A DNA stretch of 64,000 nt, from the NCBI GenBank assembly GCA_947472735.1, contig CANJBY010000003.1:1-64000 (forward strand), given 5' to 3'. The position numbers and the translations under genes are program-made. Under the pieces are notes generated by a model that saw only the letters and a list, made by a program, of their open reading frames with translations, made no database searches and had not been told where the DNA came from. This document shows, one piece after another, positions 25,226 through 34,627 of the stretch. Source of the DNA: Sphingomonadaceae bacterium (lineage in GTDB: Bacteria; Pseudomonadota; Alphaproteobacteria; Sphingomonadales; Sphingomonadaceae). How positions within the stretch are numbered: position 1 is the first letter of the stretch; every line of letters starts with the position of its first letter.

Positions 25226-25666
25226 ATGATCGGAATGGAAATCCTCCAGCCCGTGGTCGCGCTGGCCGCCTGGACCATGGTGATGTGGGTCTGGATGTAC
25301 GCCACCCGCATCCCGGCGATGCAGGCCGCCAGGATCGATCCTGACAAGCTTGCCGCCGACCCTTCAACCACGCTTGACGATATCCTGCCAGCCAAGGTCC
25401 AGTGGAAATCGCATAACTACAATCACCTGCATGAAGCGCCGACCGTATTCTATGCGGTCGCACTGGTGCTGGCGATTGTCGGTGCCGATGCGGGCGATGG
25501 CACCAATGTGGCGATTGCCTGGGCCTATGTCGGCCTGCGGGTGATCCACTCGCTGGTGCAGGCGATCGTCAACAAGGTGATGCTGCGCTTCATCATCTTC
25601 ACCCTGTCCAGCTTGTGCCTGATGGCCTTGGTGGTGCGGGCGGCGATGGTGGTGTTCGCGGCTTAG
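25226..25666 (+). CDS. MAPEG family membrane protein (second of a tandem pair)
   Basis: A 146-aa paralogue of the preceding gene: KSHNYNHLHEAPTVFY and AWAYVGLRVIHSLVQ replace the corresponding segments, with four predicted helices. Spacing of 25 bp and shared orientation indicate one transcript. The two probably arose by tandem duplication and may assemble as heteromers, since MAPEG enzymes are trimers; that is inference. The stop overlaps the stop of the convergent methyltransferase gene. Confidence 0.85.
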   Translation: MIGMEILQPVVALAAWTMVMWVWMYATRIPAMQAARIDPDKLAADPSTTLDDILPAKVQWKSHNYNHLHEAPTVFYAVALVLAIVGADAGDGTNVAIAWAYVGLRVIHSLVQAIVNKVMLRFIIFTLSSLCLMALVVRAAMVVFAA

Positions 25667-26898
25667 CGAACGAACAGGCTGGCCAGTTCCACGTGGGTCG
25701 ACCAGCGGAACTGGCCGACCGGGCGGACCTCGGCCAGCCGGTAGCCGCCCTCTATCAAGGTCTGTCCGTCGCGCGCCCAGCTGGAAGGGTTGCAGCTGAT
25801 GTAGACGATCCGTTCGACGCTGCTTTGCGCCAGCCGCTCAATCTGGTCGCGCGCGCCGGCGCGGGGGGGATCGAGCAGCACCGCGGCAAAGCGGTTCAGC
25901 TCGTCAGGCAGCAGCGGGTTGCGGAACAGGTCGCGATGCATGGCGTGGACCGGCAGGCCGGCCTGCGCCGCTGCGGCCTTGCAGGCGAGATGGGCGTCGC
26001 GTGCGGCTTCGACCGCCAGCACCTTGGTTACGGGGCCGGCCAGCGCAAAGGCAAACGTCCCGAGCCCGGCGAACAGATCGGCCACGGCAGGAGTGTCCGC
26101 CAGCCATTCGCGCGCAGCCGAAACCAGCGCCGCTTCGCCGTCCGCGGTGGCTTGCAAAAAGGAGCCCGGAGGGAAGGGCACGCTGATCCCGGACAGCGAA
26201 ACCGTCACGGGATGCGGCTCCCACACCACCTCGGCACCATATCCCTGATCGAGCACCAGCCGGGCTAGGCCATGTGCCTTGGCGAAATCCAGCAGTAGTT
26301 CAGTCGCAGCGAGGCCCTCTACCGTCACTCCCTTGATCCCGAGATCAAGGCCCTGCTCGGTCATCGCCAGCTCGATGTCGGCGGCGAGCCGGGCATGGGT
26401 GTGTCTGCCTTTGCCTTGCCCCTTGCCCTGCCCGACCCGGATCAGAAGCTTGCGTAGCGGCGGCAGGATCGCCACGAGTTCCGGCACCAGCACCGGGCAT
26501 TCACCCAGCTCCACCAGCCGGTGCGATTTCGCCTCGCGATATCCGATCACGATCCGCCCGGCGGAGCTTTCCGCCCGTAACGAGGCGCGGCGGCGACTGG
26601 CCGGCGGCGAGAGCTGTGGCGGCGTGATCAATCCTGCGCCCAGCCCGTGCGCGCTTGAAGCATTGGCGACCCGCGCCGCAACGAACTCGGCCAGCGATGT
26701 CTCGTCGAGTTGCTGCAACTGGCAACCGCCGCAGCGTCCGTAATGCCGGCACGCCGGGGCGACATGGTGCGGTCCCGGCTGGATCGTGCCATCGGGCAGC
26801 AGAAGGTCACCCGGCGCGCTGCCCCAGGCAAAGCGTCCCGAGGCGGTGACGCCGTCGCCCTTGGCGGCGATGCGGATGATTTCTTCAGGTTCGCTCAC
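25663..26898 (-). CDS. RlmD/TrmA-family class I SAM-dependent RNA (uracil-C5) methyltransferase
   Basis: A 411-aa RNA m5U methyltransferase. The amino-terminal half has the [4Fe-4S] cysteines of the RlmD branch (CRHYGRCGGCQ plus ELGECPVL); the carboxy-terminal Rossmann domain has LFAGLGTFAFAL, the DPPRAGA motif and the catalytic cysteine in YISCNPSSWARD. GTG at 26898 overlaps the stop of the upstream gene as GTGA, which fixes the start and implies translational coupling. 23S rRNA U1939 is the likely target; a TRAM domain is reduced or absent at the amino terminus, so the exact target is unsure. Confidence 0.88.
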   Translation of the reverse strand: MSEPEEIIRIAAKGDGVTASGRFAWGSAPGDLLLPDGTIQPGPHHVAPACRHYGRCGGCQLQQLDETSLAEFVAARVANASSAHGLGAGLITPPQLSPPASRRRASLRAESSAGRIVIGYREAKSHRLVELGECPVLVPELVAILPPLRKLLIRVGQGKGQGKGRHTHARLAADIELAMTEQGLDLGIKGVTVEGLAATELLLDFAKAHGLARLVLDQGYGAEVVWEPHPVTVSLSGISVPFPPGSFLQATADGEAALVSAAREWLADTPAVADLFAGLGTFAFALAGPVTKVLAVEAARDAHLACKAAAAQAGLPVHAMHRDLFRNPLLPDELNRFAAVLLDPPRAGARDQIERLAQSSVERIVYISCNPSSWARDGQTLIEGGYRLAEVRPVGQFRWSTHVELASLFVR

Positions 26899-28280
26899 AG
26901 GCAGGTCGCGTAGGCGCTCTGTACCTTGTCGGCAAGTTGCCCGGCGGAAAATGCGGGCGGGCAGAGCCGCGCTGCTTCGGCGTGGAGCCACACGCCCTGA
27001 CAAGCCGCCTCGAACGGTTCGACCCCGCACGCGAGGCGGCTGGCGATCGTCCCGGCGAGGACGTCCCCCGTTCCGGCGGTCGAGAGCCAGCTCGATGCGC
27101 GCGCAGCCAGACGGAGGCGGCCGTCGGGGGCGGCGATGACGGTGTCAGGTCCTTTGGCGACAATGATCATGCCGCTGGCCCGCGCAAGTTCAGCCGCACG
27201 ATCGGGTTTCGACCCGAAGCCAGTGCAATCGAATGTTCGCTCCAGCACCGTGAGCTCGCCCTCGTGCGGAGTCGCGATGACTGGCGCGATGTGCTCCGCA
27301 AGTTGGCGCGCACCGAGCAGCACCAAAGCGTCCGCATCGAGCACCGAGGCGATCCCGAATCCGAGCGCTAGGGCCAGCCGCTCGCGCGCTTCGCCATTGC
27401 GGCCCAGGCCAGGCCCGACCAGGAGCGCCGCAAAGCGCCCGTCATCCAGCGCATCAGCCAGCGGCGCCGTATCGACCACGAGGTCAGCGGGAGCCTGCAC
27501 AGAATGTTCAGCCAGCAGTTTCACATAACCAGCCCCAGCGCCTTGCGCTGCCCGGGCCGAAAGCATCGCCGCCCCGGGCATGGCTCCGCCGATCACGCCG
27601 AGCAGACCACGGACGTACTTGTGGGCATCGGCCGGCGGCGGGGGCAGGTGCGGCTTGCGAACCACCTCCGCAGCTCCCGGGACTGGCGCGGCACCGATGT
27701 CCACCAGCCGCAAGATGCCCATTGCTGCGCTCGCCGGCATCAGGAAATGCGCGAACTTCCACGCGCCCAGCGCGATAGTGAGCTGGTAGTCCGGCAGGCC
27801 GACGTTGAGCATCATGCCACTGTCGCTGTCGACCCCGCTCGGCAAGTCGATGGCGATGCGGTGGGGATGCGTTGCGCCTAGGTCGGTGAGCAGCGCCAGG
27901 TGCTCGGCTGACAAAGGCCGAACCAGCCCGCTGCCGAACAGGCAGTCGACCAGCACCTCGCCGCCGCTGCCGCCGATCTCGCCGCGATAAAGGGAGCGCG
28001 CATTGATCGCCGCCGGAGTGCCTGGCTCGGCTCCGGTCACGACCCGCACCGGAGTGCCCCGCCGGCGCAGCTCCTCGGCAATCACATACCCATCGCCGCC
28101 GTTGTTCCCCGGCCCGCACAGCACGGTGACCGGGCGGTGCCCTGCGATCCGCCAGACGTAATCCGCCGCACCTCGCCCCGCGACGTCCATCAGCGCCTCG
28201 ACGCTGGTACCCGCAGCAATCAGCGCCTCTTCGGCGACGCGCATCTGCGCCACGGTCAGGATCTGGTCAGCGGGTGGCAT
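26895..28280 (-). CDS. nnr: bifunctional NAD(P)H-hydrate epimerase / ADP-dependent dehydratase
   Basis: A 461-aa fusion that repairs hydrated NAD(P)H. The amino-terminal YjeF_N epimerase has GPGNNGGDGYVIA and LFGSGLVRPL; the carboxy-terminal ribokinase-like dehydratase has VGPGLGRNG, ATPHEGE and STAGTGDVLAG. ATG 28280 (MPPADQIL) is chosen; an upstream extension would read deep into the next gene. It overlaps the lipoprotein gene by 14 bp at its 5' end and the methyltransferase by 4 bp at its 3' end, forming one operon. Confidence 0.94.
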   Translation of the reverse strand: MPPADQILTVAQMRVAEEALIAAGTSVEALMDVAGRGAADYVWRIAGHRPVTVLCGPGNNGGDGYVIAEELRRRGTPVRVVTGAEPGTPAAINARSLYRGEIGGSGGEVLVDCLFGSGLVRPLSAEHLALLTDLGATHPHRIAIDLPSGVDSDSGMMLNVGLPDYQLTIALGAWKFAHFLMPASAAMGILRLVDIGAAPVPGAAEVVRKPHLPPPPADAHKYVRGLLGVIGGAMPGAAMLSARAAQGAGAGYVKLLAEHSVQAPADLVVDTAPLADALDDGRFAALLVGPGLGRNGEARERLALALGFGIASVLDADALVLLGARQLAEHIAPVIATPHEGELTVLERTFDCTGFGSKPDRAAELARASGMIIVAKGPDTVIAAPDGRLRLAARASSWLSTAGTGDVLAGTIASRLACGVEPFEAACQGVWLHAEAARLCPPAFSAGQLADKVQSAYATCL

Positions 28281-28623
28281 CGGGCGCCCTCGCCACGATC
28301 GGGAAGCGATAGCGATCCGGCCCGACCCGCACTTCCAGAAGGTCTCCGGACAGTTGCTGCGCAGCGAGATCAGCCCCGTCGGCACTGGCGAGGCCTTTGC
28401 CATCGGGGAGTACCGAAAGACGCCGGAATCCGCCGTCAGGATGGCGCACCACGAGCACTTCCGTGGCCTTGTGTCGCGCCCGTTCCAGCGTGCAGACCGG
28501 CGCGAAATTCACCGCCTTGTCGATCGCGCACTGGACCATTTCGCCCGTGACAGAGCGTCCGGCTTCGCCCCCTTGCGAACAGGCGGCGGCGCAGAAGCAC
28601 AGGGCGACGGTCAGGCGCTGCAT
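28267..28623 (-). CDS. small putative lipoprotein
   Basis: A 118-aa exported protein with a lipoprotein signal (TVALCFCAAAC, acylated Cys about residue 15). The mature part has two cysteines (QCAID and VCTLER) that may form a disulfide, then a beta-rich stretch (EVLVVRHPDGGFRRLSVLPDG and YRFPIV). I do not recognise a family. GTG at 28626 immediately precedes the ATG and could be the start. Upstream member of the nnr operon, 33 bp after ilvD. Confidence 0.7.
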   Translation of the reverse strand: MQRLTVALCFCAAACSQGGEAGRSVTGEMVQCAIDKAVNFAPVCTLERARHKATEVLVVRHPDGGFRRLSVLPDGKGLASADGADLAAQQLSGDLLEVRVGPDRYRFPIVARAPDATR

Positions 28624-28659
28624 CACCGGCTTGTCGCGCGCGGCGCCGCGCTTGGCAAG

Positions 28660-30516
28660 TCAGCGGCGCTTGAGCTGCGTCACATCCCGCACCGCACCGC
28701 GCGCGGCGCTGGTCGCCATGGCGGCATAGGCCTGCAACGCCGGCGAAACGGCGCGCTTGCGGGGATGGACCGGCGTCCATGCCTGATCGCCGCGCGCTGC
28801 CATTGCCGTGCGGCGGGCGGCGAGTACATCGTCGGCCACGGCCAGGCTGATGCTGCGTGCGGGAATATCGATGGCGATCGTGTCGCCGGTTTCGACCAGC
28901 GCGATCAGCCCGCCTTCGGCCGCTTCGGGTGAGACGTGGCCGATGGACAAGCCGGAAGTGCCGCCCGAGAAACGCCCATCGGTGATCAAAGCGCAGGCCT
29001 TGCCCAGCCCCTTCGATTTCAGATAGCTCGTCGGGTAGAGCATTTCCTGCATGCCCGGTCCGCCCTTGGGTCCTTCGTAGCGAATCACCACGACGTCCCC
29101 CGCCTTGACCTCGCCCCCCAGAATTCCGGCTACCGCCGCGTCCTGACTTTCATAGACCCGGGCCGGGCCGGTGTGGATCAGGTTTGCATCATCAACACCG
29201 GCGGTCTTCACGATACAGCCATCGACGGCGATGTTGCCAGTCAGCACGGCGATTCCGCCGTCCGTCGAGAAGGCATGCTCGGCGCTGCGGATCACGCCGT
29301 TCTCGCGGTCGAGATCGAGCTCGTCCCAACGGCGTGACTGGCTGAAGGCGGTCTGGGTCGGCACGCCGCCCGGTGCGGCCTTGAAGAAGGTCTGCACTTC
29401 GGGATCGTTGGTGCGCGAGATGTCCCAGGTGTTGATCGCATCGCGCATCGTCCGGCTGTGCACCGTCGGCACATCAGTGTGGAGCAGTCCGGCGCGGTCC
29501 AGCTGGCCGAGGATCGCAAATATCCCACCGGCGCGGTGGACGTCTTCCATGTGAACGTCGGCCTTGGCCGGGGCAACCTTGGACAGGCACGGCACCCGGC
29601 GCGAGAGCCGGTCGATGTCGGCCATGGTGAAGTCCACTCCGGCTTCATGCGCGGCCGCGAGCAGGTGCAGCACCGTGTTGGACGAACCACCCATCGCGAT
29701 GTCGAGGCTCATCGCATTTTCGAAGGCCTTGAAACCGGCGATATTGCGCGGCAGCGCGCTGGCATCGTCTTGTTCGTACCAGCGGCGGCACAGCTCGACC
29801 GCAAGCTCGCCGGCGCGCAGGAACAGCGCCTTGCGGTCCGAGTGGGTGGCCAGCTGCGAGCCGTTGCCCGGCAGCGAAAGCCCTAGCGCCTCGGTCAGGC
29901 AGTTCATCGAATTGGCGGTGAACATGCCGCTGCACGATCCGCAAGTCGGGCAGGCAGACCGCTCGATGGACGCGACTTCGGCGTCGGTATAATCCTCGTC
30001 CGCGGCGGCAACCATGGCATCGACCAGATCGAGCGCCACTTCCTTGCCGCGCAGCACCACCTTGCCGGCCTCCATCGGCCCACCCGAAACGAACACCACC
30101 GGAATGTTGATCCGTAGCGCCGCCATCAACATGCCCGGTGTGATCTTGTCGCAGTTGGAGATGCAGACCATCGCATCGGCGCAGTGCGCGTTGACCATGT
30201 ATTCCACGCTGTCGGCGATCAGTTCGCGGCTCGGCAGCGAATAGAGCATCCCGTCATGGCCCATGGCGATCCCGTCATCGACCGCGATGGTGTTGAATTC
30301 CTTGGCAACACCCCCGGCCGACTCGATTTCCCGCGCGACCATCTGGCCCAGGTCCTTGAGGTGGACGTGACCCGGCACGAATTGGGTGAAGCTGTTGACC
30401 ACAGCGATGATCGGCTTGCCGAAATCGCCATCCTTCATGCCCGTAGCGCGCCACAGCCCGCGCGCGCCGGCCATGTTGCGACCGTGAGTGGAGGTGCGTG
30501 AACGAAGGGCTGGCAT
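28660..30516 (-). CDS. ilvD: dihydroxy-acid dehydratase
   Basis: Third step of branched-chain amino acid synthesis: dihydroxy-isovalerate or -methylvalerate to the 2-oxo acid. The 618-aa protein has the Fe-S cluster cysteines in [11 protein letters not shown] and [11 protein letters not shown], and the GFSGGTSG-type motif ([14 protein letters not shown]). Full length with the usual start ([21 protein letters not shown]). It lies upstream of the lipoprotein and nnr genes on the same strand. No ilvC or ilvB/H is adjacent. Confidence 0.97.
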   Translation of the reverse strand: MPALRSRTSTHGRNMAGARGLWRATGMKDGDFGKPIIAVVNSFTQFVPGHVHLKDLGQMVAREIESAGGVAKEFNTIAVDDGIAMGHDGMLYSLPSRELIADSVEYMVNAHCADAMVCISNCDKITPGMLMAALRINIPVVFVSGGPMEAGKVVLRGKEVALDLVDAMVAAADEDYTDAEVASIERSACPTCGSCSGMFTANSMNCLTEALGLSLPGNGSQLATHSDRKALFLRAGELAVELCRRWYEQDDASALPRNIAGFKAFENAMSLDIAMGGSSNTVLHLLAAAHEAGVDFTMADIDRLSRRVPCLSKVAPAKADVHMEDVHRAGGIFAILGQLDRAGLLHTDVPTVHSRTMRDAINTWDISRTNDPEVQTFFKAAPGGVPTQTAFSQSRRWDELDLDRENGVIRSAEHAFSTDGGIAVLTGNIAVDGCIVKTAGVDDANLIHTGPARVYESQDAAVAGILGGEVKAGDVVVIRYEGPKGGPGMQEMLYPTSYLKSKGLGKACALITDGRFSGGTSGLSIGHVSPEAAEGGLIALVETGDTIAIDIPARSISLAVADDVLAARRTAMAARGDQAWTPVHPRKRAVSPALQAYAAMATSAARGAVRDVTQLKRR

Positions 30517-30570
30517 GATCGGGCTCCGGAAGATTCTTGCGCAACGTGGCGCGGCCTCGCCCCTACGCGA

Positions 30571-31299
30571 CTATTCCCCCAGCTTCAACGCCACTTCATT
30601 GCAGATCCGATGTAACCGCTCGGCCCAGGCCAGGTGCTGCTGGGGGGTGGCAAGCTGATCCTGCCTGATCTCGATCCCGAGATAAGGCCGTCCATCAGCC
30701 TCGCAGTGGCGGTTCATCGTCGCGTTGAGCAAGACGCCGGAATAGGGCTCCTGGTCACCAACCACCAGACCTTCGGCCTCCAGCATTGGAATGGCGACCC
30801 GGGCCGCGCGATCGTCGCTGTTGTAGAGCACTCCGACATGCCAGGGCCGCGGCTCGTCGCTGCTGGCGAGGCGCGGGGTGAAGCTGTGGAGCGATAGGAT
30901 CAGCGCCGGCGGCACGTCCTCCAGCAGACTGGCCAGCGCCGCGTGATAAGGGCGGAAAAAGCGGTTGAGCCGCGCTTCGTGGCCCGCGTGATCCAGCGCA
31001 TTCCCGGGAATGGCGTGGCCATCACTGGCGATCGGCACCACGGCGGGCGCATGCTCGTCGCGGTTGTAGTCACACACGAGGCGGCTGACATTGCCTTGGA
31101 AGGCGGCCACACCATCACGCCGGGCCATGATCTCGCCCACCGGGCCCACTCCGATGTCGATGGCGACATGCTGATCGAGCAGGGCGGGGTCGATGCCGAG
31201 GTCGATGTCCTCGGGCACGCGGTTGCTGGCATGATCGGAGACGACCAGAATCCCGCCAAAGCGCGGCGTGCCGACAATGCGGTAGGGCGCGTCCTTCAT
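30571..31299 (-). CDS. N-formylglutamate amidohydrolase-family protein
   Basis: A 242-aa Zn-dependent amidohydrolase of the HutG/N-formylglutamate deformylase family. The HASN and NVSRLVCDYNRD segments, LSLHSFTP, and the end region PYLGIEIRQDQL are typical. ATG 31299 overlaps the ispE stop as ATGA. No histidine-utilisation genes are near, so the substrate could be another N-acylated amino acid. Translationally coupled to ispE, 54 bp before ilvD. Confidence 0.85.
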   Translation of the reverse strand: MKDAPYRIVGTPRFGGILVVSDHASNRVPEDIDLGIDPALLDQHVAIDIGVGPVGEIMARRDGVAAFQGNVSRLVCDYNRDEHAPAVVPIASDGHAIPGNALDHAGHEARLNRFFRPYHAALASLLEDVPPALILSLHSFTPRLASSDEPRPWHVGVLYNSDDRAARVAIPMLEAEGLVVGDQEPYSGVLLNATMNRHCEADGRPYLGIEIRQDQLATPQQHLAWAERLHRICNEVALKLGE

Positions 31300-32105
31300 C
31301 GCAGTTGCCCAGCCAGTTGCCACCAGTCCGGCCTTTCCTTGCGCACCAAGCCGGACGCTCCATCACGATCTGCATCGGATTCGTAAAGCGCAAAGCAGGT
31401 CGCGCCCGAACCGGACATCCGCACCAGCCACGCTCCGGTTTGCCGGAGTAAGGCCAGCACATCGGCGACCTCAGAACACAGAGCTGTCGCAGGACCTTCA
31501 AGATCGTTGCGCCCTGCCAGCGCTATCTGACGTGCCGTTCCTTCGGGCATCGGCCCGCGATCCAATCCGCCCCAGTCCTTGAACACCGGCCCGGTGGCGA
31601 GCGGCACTCGCGGGTTCACCAGCAACACCGGCGTGCCCGTCAGATCGTTCTCGATCGGCTCCAGGTCGATACCGGTGCCGCGCCCGATGCACGCCTGGCT
31701 GCGTACGCAGGCCGGTACGTCCGCCCCGAGCCGGGCGGCGCGCGCGGGCCAGTCGTCGGGAAGCCCATATCGGCTCTCGACCATACGAAAGATCGCCCCC
31801 GCGTCCGCCGAACCACCGCCCAGACCAGCAGCGACGGGCAGATTCTTCTCCAGCTCGACTTTCCAGCCCGGGCCGTGCGGCAACGCAGCCAGCGCGCTGG
31901 CGACGATATTGTCGAACAGATTGTCCAGCCCGCCGGCAAACTCGCCGAACACGCGAACTTCGTCCCGCGCGGCGGGGGCGGCGCTCAGTCGGTCGCCCGC
32001 CTCTATGAAGGCAAACAACGTCTCCAGCTCATGATAGCCATCCTCCCGCCGTCGCCGGACGTGCAGGGCGAGGTTGATCTTGGCGTAAGCGGTTTCCCGC
32101 ATCAT
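31296..32105 (-). CDS. ispE: 4-diphosphocytidyl-2-C-methyl-D-erythritol kinase
   Basis: GHMP-superfamily kinase of the MEP isoprenoid pathway. The 269-aa protein starts ETAYAKINLALHV with the active-site KINL, has the ATP loop PVAAGLGGGSADA at 90-102, and the carboxy-terminal MSGSGATCFAL motif. Length is normal. dxs, the first MEP enzyme, is also in this window (57672-59594). The ATGA overlap couples it to the amidohydrolase; ETF-QO ends 24 bp upstream. Confidence 0.96.
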   Translation of the reverse strand: MMRETAYAKINLALHVRRRREDGYHELETLFAFIEAGDRLSAAPAARDEVRVFGEFAGGLDNLFDNIVASALAALPHGPGWKVELEKNLPVAAGLGGGSADAGAIFRMVESRYGLPDDWPARAARLGADVPACVRSQACIGRGTGIDLEPIENDLTGTPVLLVNPRVPLATGPVFKDWGGLDRGPMPEGTARQIALAGRNDLEGPATALCSEVADVLALLRQTGAWLVRMSGSGATCFALYESDADRDGASGLVRKERPDWWQLAGQLR

Positions 32106-32129
32106 CGTCTCCCCGTGCCGGGAAGGAAC

Positions 32130-33779
32130 CTACATGTTCGGATAGTTCGGACCACCGCCGCCCTCCGGCGTTACCCATTCGATGTTCTGCATCGGGTCCT
32201 TGATGTCGCAGGTCTTGCAGTGGACGCAGTTCTGGGCGTTGATCTGCAGCCGCGGGCCGGAGCCATCGGGATCGACGAACTCGTAGACCCCCGCCGGGCA
32301 ATAGCGCGCCTCGGGGCCGGCATAGAGCGGGAGATTGATCTCTACCGGCACCGCCGCATCCTTCAGCCGCAAGTGGCAGGGCTGGTCTTCCTCGTGGTTG
32401 GTGAACGAGAAGGAGACGCTGGTCAGCCGGTCGAAGCTGATCACCCCGTCGGGCTTGGGATACTGGATCGGCTGGAACAGGTCGGCGCGCCTGGTGGCCG
32501 AGGCATCGGTGTGGTGCTTCATCGCCGGGAAGATCGGCAGCTTGAGATAGCGCAGCCACATGTCCGCATTTGCCAGCGCCGAACCGAACAAGTCGCCATC
32601 GAACTTCGCTGCCAGTGGCTCGGCATTCTGGACCAGCTTGAGCTCGCTGGCGATCCAGCTTTCACGCACGGCGGCATCGTATTCGGCCAGCTCGTCGCCC
32701 GAGCGGCTCGAGGCGACGGCGCCGGCAATTGCTTCGGCAGCAAGCATTCCGCTCTTCATCGCCGTATGGCTGCCCTTGATCCGGGGCACGTTGACGAATC
32801 CGGCCGAGCAACCCGCCAGCACCCCGCCCGGGAAGGCAAGGCGAGGGACTGATTGCCAGCCGCCTTCGTTGATCGCACGCGCGCCATAAGAAACACGCCG
32901 CCCGCCTTCCAGCACCGCACGGATCGCGGGATGCTGCTTCCAGCGCTGGAACTCCTCAAACGGGTGAACGTAGGGATTTTCGTAATCGAGCGCGGTGACG
33001 AAACCGAGCGCCACCTGGTTGTTGGCCTGGTGATAGAGGAAACCGCCGCCCCAGCTGTCGCTTTCCGAAAGCGGCCAGCCCTGGGTGTGGAGCACCCGGC
33101 CCGGCACGTGCCTGGCCGGATCGATGTCCCACAGCTCCTTGATGCCGAGACCGTAAACCTGCGGCTGGCAATCCCGCTCAAGGTCGTATCTCGCCTTGAG
33201 CCGCTTGGTCAGGTGGCCGCGGGCACCTTCGCAGAACACGGTATACTTGGCGAGCAGGTGCATGCCGGGTTGGTAATCGCCCCGCGGGTTACCTTCGCGA
33301 TCGACCCCCATGTCCCCGGTCTGCACGCCGATCACCGCGCCGGCTTCGTCGTAAAGCACTTCAGCGGCGGGGAAGCCGGGGAAGATCTCGACGCCCAGTT
33401 CCTCCGCTTTTCCGGCAAGCCAGCGGCAGAGGTTGCCGAGACTGCCGGTATAGGTGCCCTTGTTCGACATGAACGGCGGCATGAGGAGATGCGGGATCGA
33501 AAACTTGCCGCTTTTGGTCAGATACCAGTGCCAGTTATCGGTCACCGGCGTCTCGGCCATCGGGCAGCCATCGCCGCGCCAATCGGGCAGCAGCTCATCA
33601 AGCGCGCGCGGATCGACCACCGCACCCGAGAGGATGTGTGCGCCGATCTCCGATCCCTTCTCGAGGATGCAGACGGAGATGTCCGAATTGACCTGCTTGA
33701 GCCGGATGGCCGCGGCCAGTCCGGCCGGACCGCCGCCGACGACCACGACATCATAGGCCATCGATTCGCGTTCGCTCAT
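32130..33779 (-). CDS. electron transfer flavoprotein-ubiquinone oxidoreductase
   Basis: ETF-QO is an inner-membrane FAD/[4Fe-4S] protein that passes electrons from ETF, reduced by acyl-CoA dehydrogenases, to ubiquinone. The 549-aa protein has a Rossmann FAD site (VVVVGGGPAGLAAA near residues 10-23), IGAHILSGAV, the ubiquinone-binding central part, and four cluster cysteines near the end: YCPAGVYEF and CVHCKTCDIKD. ATG 33779 (MSERESMAYD) is favoured. Likely partner of the acyl-CoA dehydrogenase at 15574. Confidence 0.96.
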   Translation of the reverse strand: MSERESMAYDVVVVGGGPAGLAAAIRLKQVNSDISVCILEKGSEIGAHILSGAVVDPRALDELLPDWRGDGCPMAETPVTDNWHWYLTKSGKFSIPHLLMPPFMSNKGTYTGSLGNLCRWLAGKAEELGVEIFPGFPAAEVLYDEAGAVIGVQTGDMGVDREGNPRGDYQPGMHLLAKYTVFCEGARGHLTKRLKARYDLERDCQPQVYGLGIKELWDIDPARHVPGRVLHTQGWPLSESDSWGGGFLYHQANNQVALGFVTALDYENPYVHPFEEFQRWKQHPAIRAVLEGGRRVSYGARAINEGGWQSVPRLAFPGGVLAGCSAGFVNVPRIKGSHTAMKSGMLAAEAIAGAVASSRSGDELAEYDAAVRESWIASELKLVQNAEPLAAKFDGDLFGSALANADMWLRYLKLPIFPAMKHHTDASATRRADLFQPIQYPKPDGVISFDRLTSVSFSFTNHEEDQPCHLRLKDAAVPVEINLPLYAGPEARYCPAGVYEFVDPDGSGPRLQINAQNCVHCKTCDIKDPMQNIEWVTPEGGGGPNYPNM

Positions 33780-33856
33780 GGTTTCCCCGCTTCCGGTCAA
33801 AAACTGCGCGTTGTGCCTTGATTGCTGCAGTCTGGCAGGTCAAGACCCGTCGGGCA

Positions 33857-34627
33857 ATGATCGCGGACCCCGAACCCAGCATCGCGGATGGAATCGCCGC
33901 AGCCCTCGCCTGGTGGCGCGAGGCCGGGGTTGAGAACGATTTCGCTGACGATCCGCAAAGCTGGCTGACCAAGCCGGTCGCAGCACCTTCTGCCCATGCC
34001 CCTGAAGCCATAGCGGCAACGCCGCCAAAGCCGGCGCAGGCCCCGGCTGTGCCCGAGGTGGAGCGGCTGCGTGGGCTGGATGCCTTGCCCGGCAGTCTTG
34101 CCGAATTTTCCGCCTGGTGGCTCTCTGAACCGTCGCTCGATCATGACCTGCCTGAGCGGCGCGTGGCGCCGCGGGGGCCGACAGGTGCACCGCTGATGGT
34201 CATCGTCCCCGAGCCCGAACCCGGCGATTCGCAGCGGCTCCTAACCGGGCCACACGGAAACCTGCTCGACGCCCTGCTGGCAGCGATGGGGATCGCGCCT
34301 GACACAGCCTACGTCGCCAGCGCCTTGCCGCGCCATACTCCGGCAGCGGACTGGCCCGCGCTGGATGCGGCCGGCTTCGGTACGGTGCTGCGCCATCATG
34401 TCCGTCTGGCGGCCCCGCAGCGGATCATGGTGTTCGGAGGGAGCATCCTGCCGCTTCTCGGCCACGATCCGACGCTTTCTGCTGAAACTTCACCCATTTT
34501 TAACCATGAGGGCTTCAGCGCAGCCTTGTTGCCCGCGCCTGACCTTGCCAGCCTGCTTGCCAGGCCGAGGGCCAAGGCCGGTTTGTGGCAGCGCTGGCTA
34601 GACTGGACGGGACGCAAAACAGCGTGA
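33857..34627 (+). CDS. uracil-DNA glycosylase superfamily-like protein
   Basis: A 256-aa protein whose carboxy-terminal half (from about residue 110) resembles the UDG fold: LMVIVPEPEPGDSQ at the first strand where family 4/5 enzymes have the GEAPG-type motif, GPHGNLLDALLAAMGI, YVASALPRHTP, and a final strand. The amino-terminal third is Ala/Pro-rich and looks disordered. The canonical catalytic motif is altered (P-x-P instead of GExPG), so activity is uncertain. ATG 33857 is chosen over a TTG at 33818. It overlaps the next gene as GTGA. Confidence 0.72.
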   Translation: MIADPEPSIADGIAAALAWWREAGVENDFADDPQSWLTKPVAAPSAHAPEAIAATPPKPAQAPAVPEVERLRGLDALPGSLAEFSAWWLSEPSLDHDLPERRVAPRGPTGAPLMVIVPEPEPGDSQRLLTGPHGNLLDALLAAMGIAPDTAYVASALPRHTPAADWPALDAAGFGTVLRHHVRLAAPQRIMVFGGSILPLLGHDPTLSAETSPIFNHEGFSAALLPAPDLASLLARPRAKAGLWQRWLDWTGRKTA

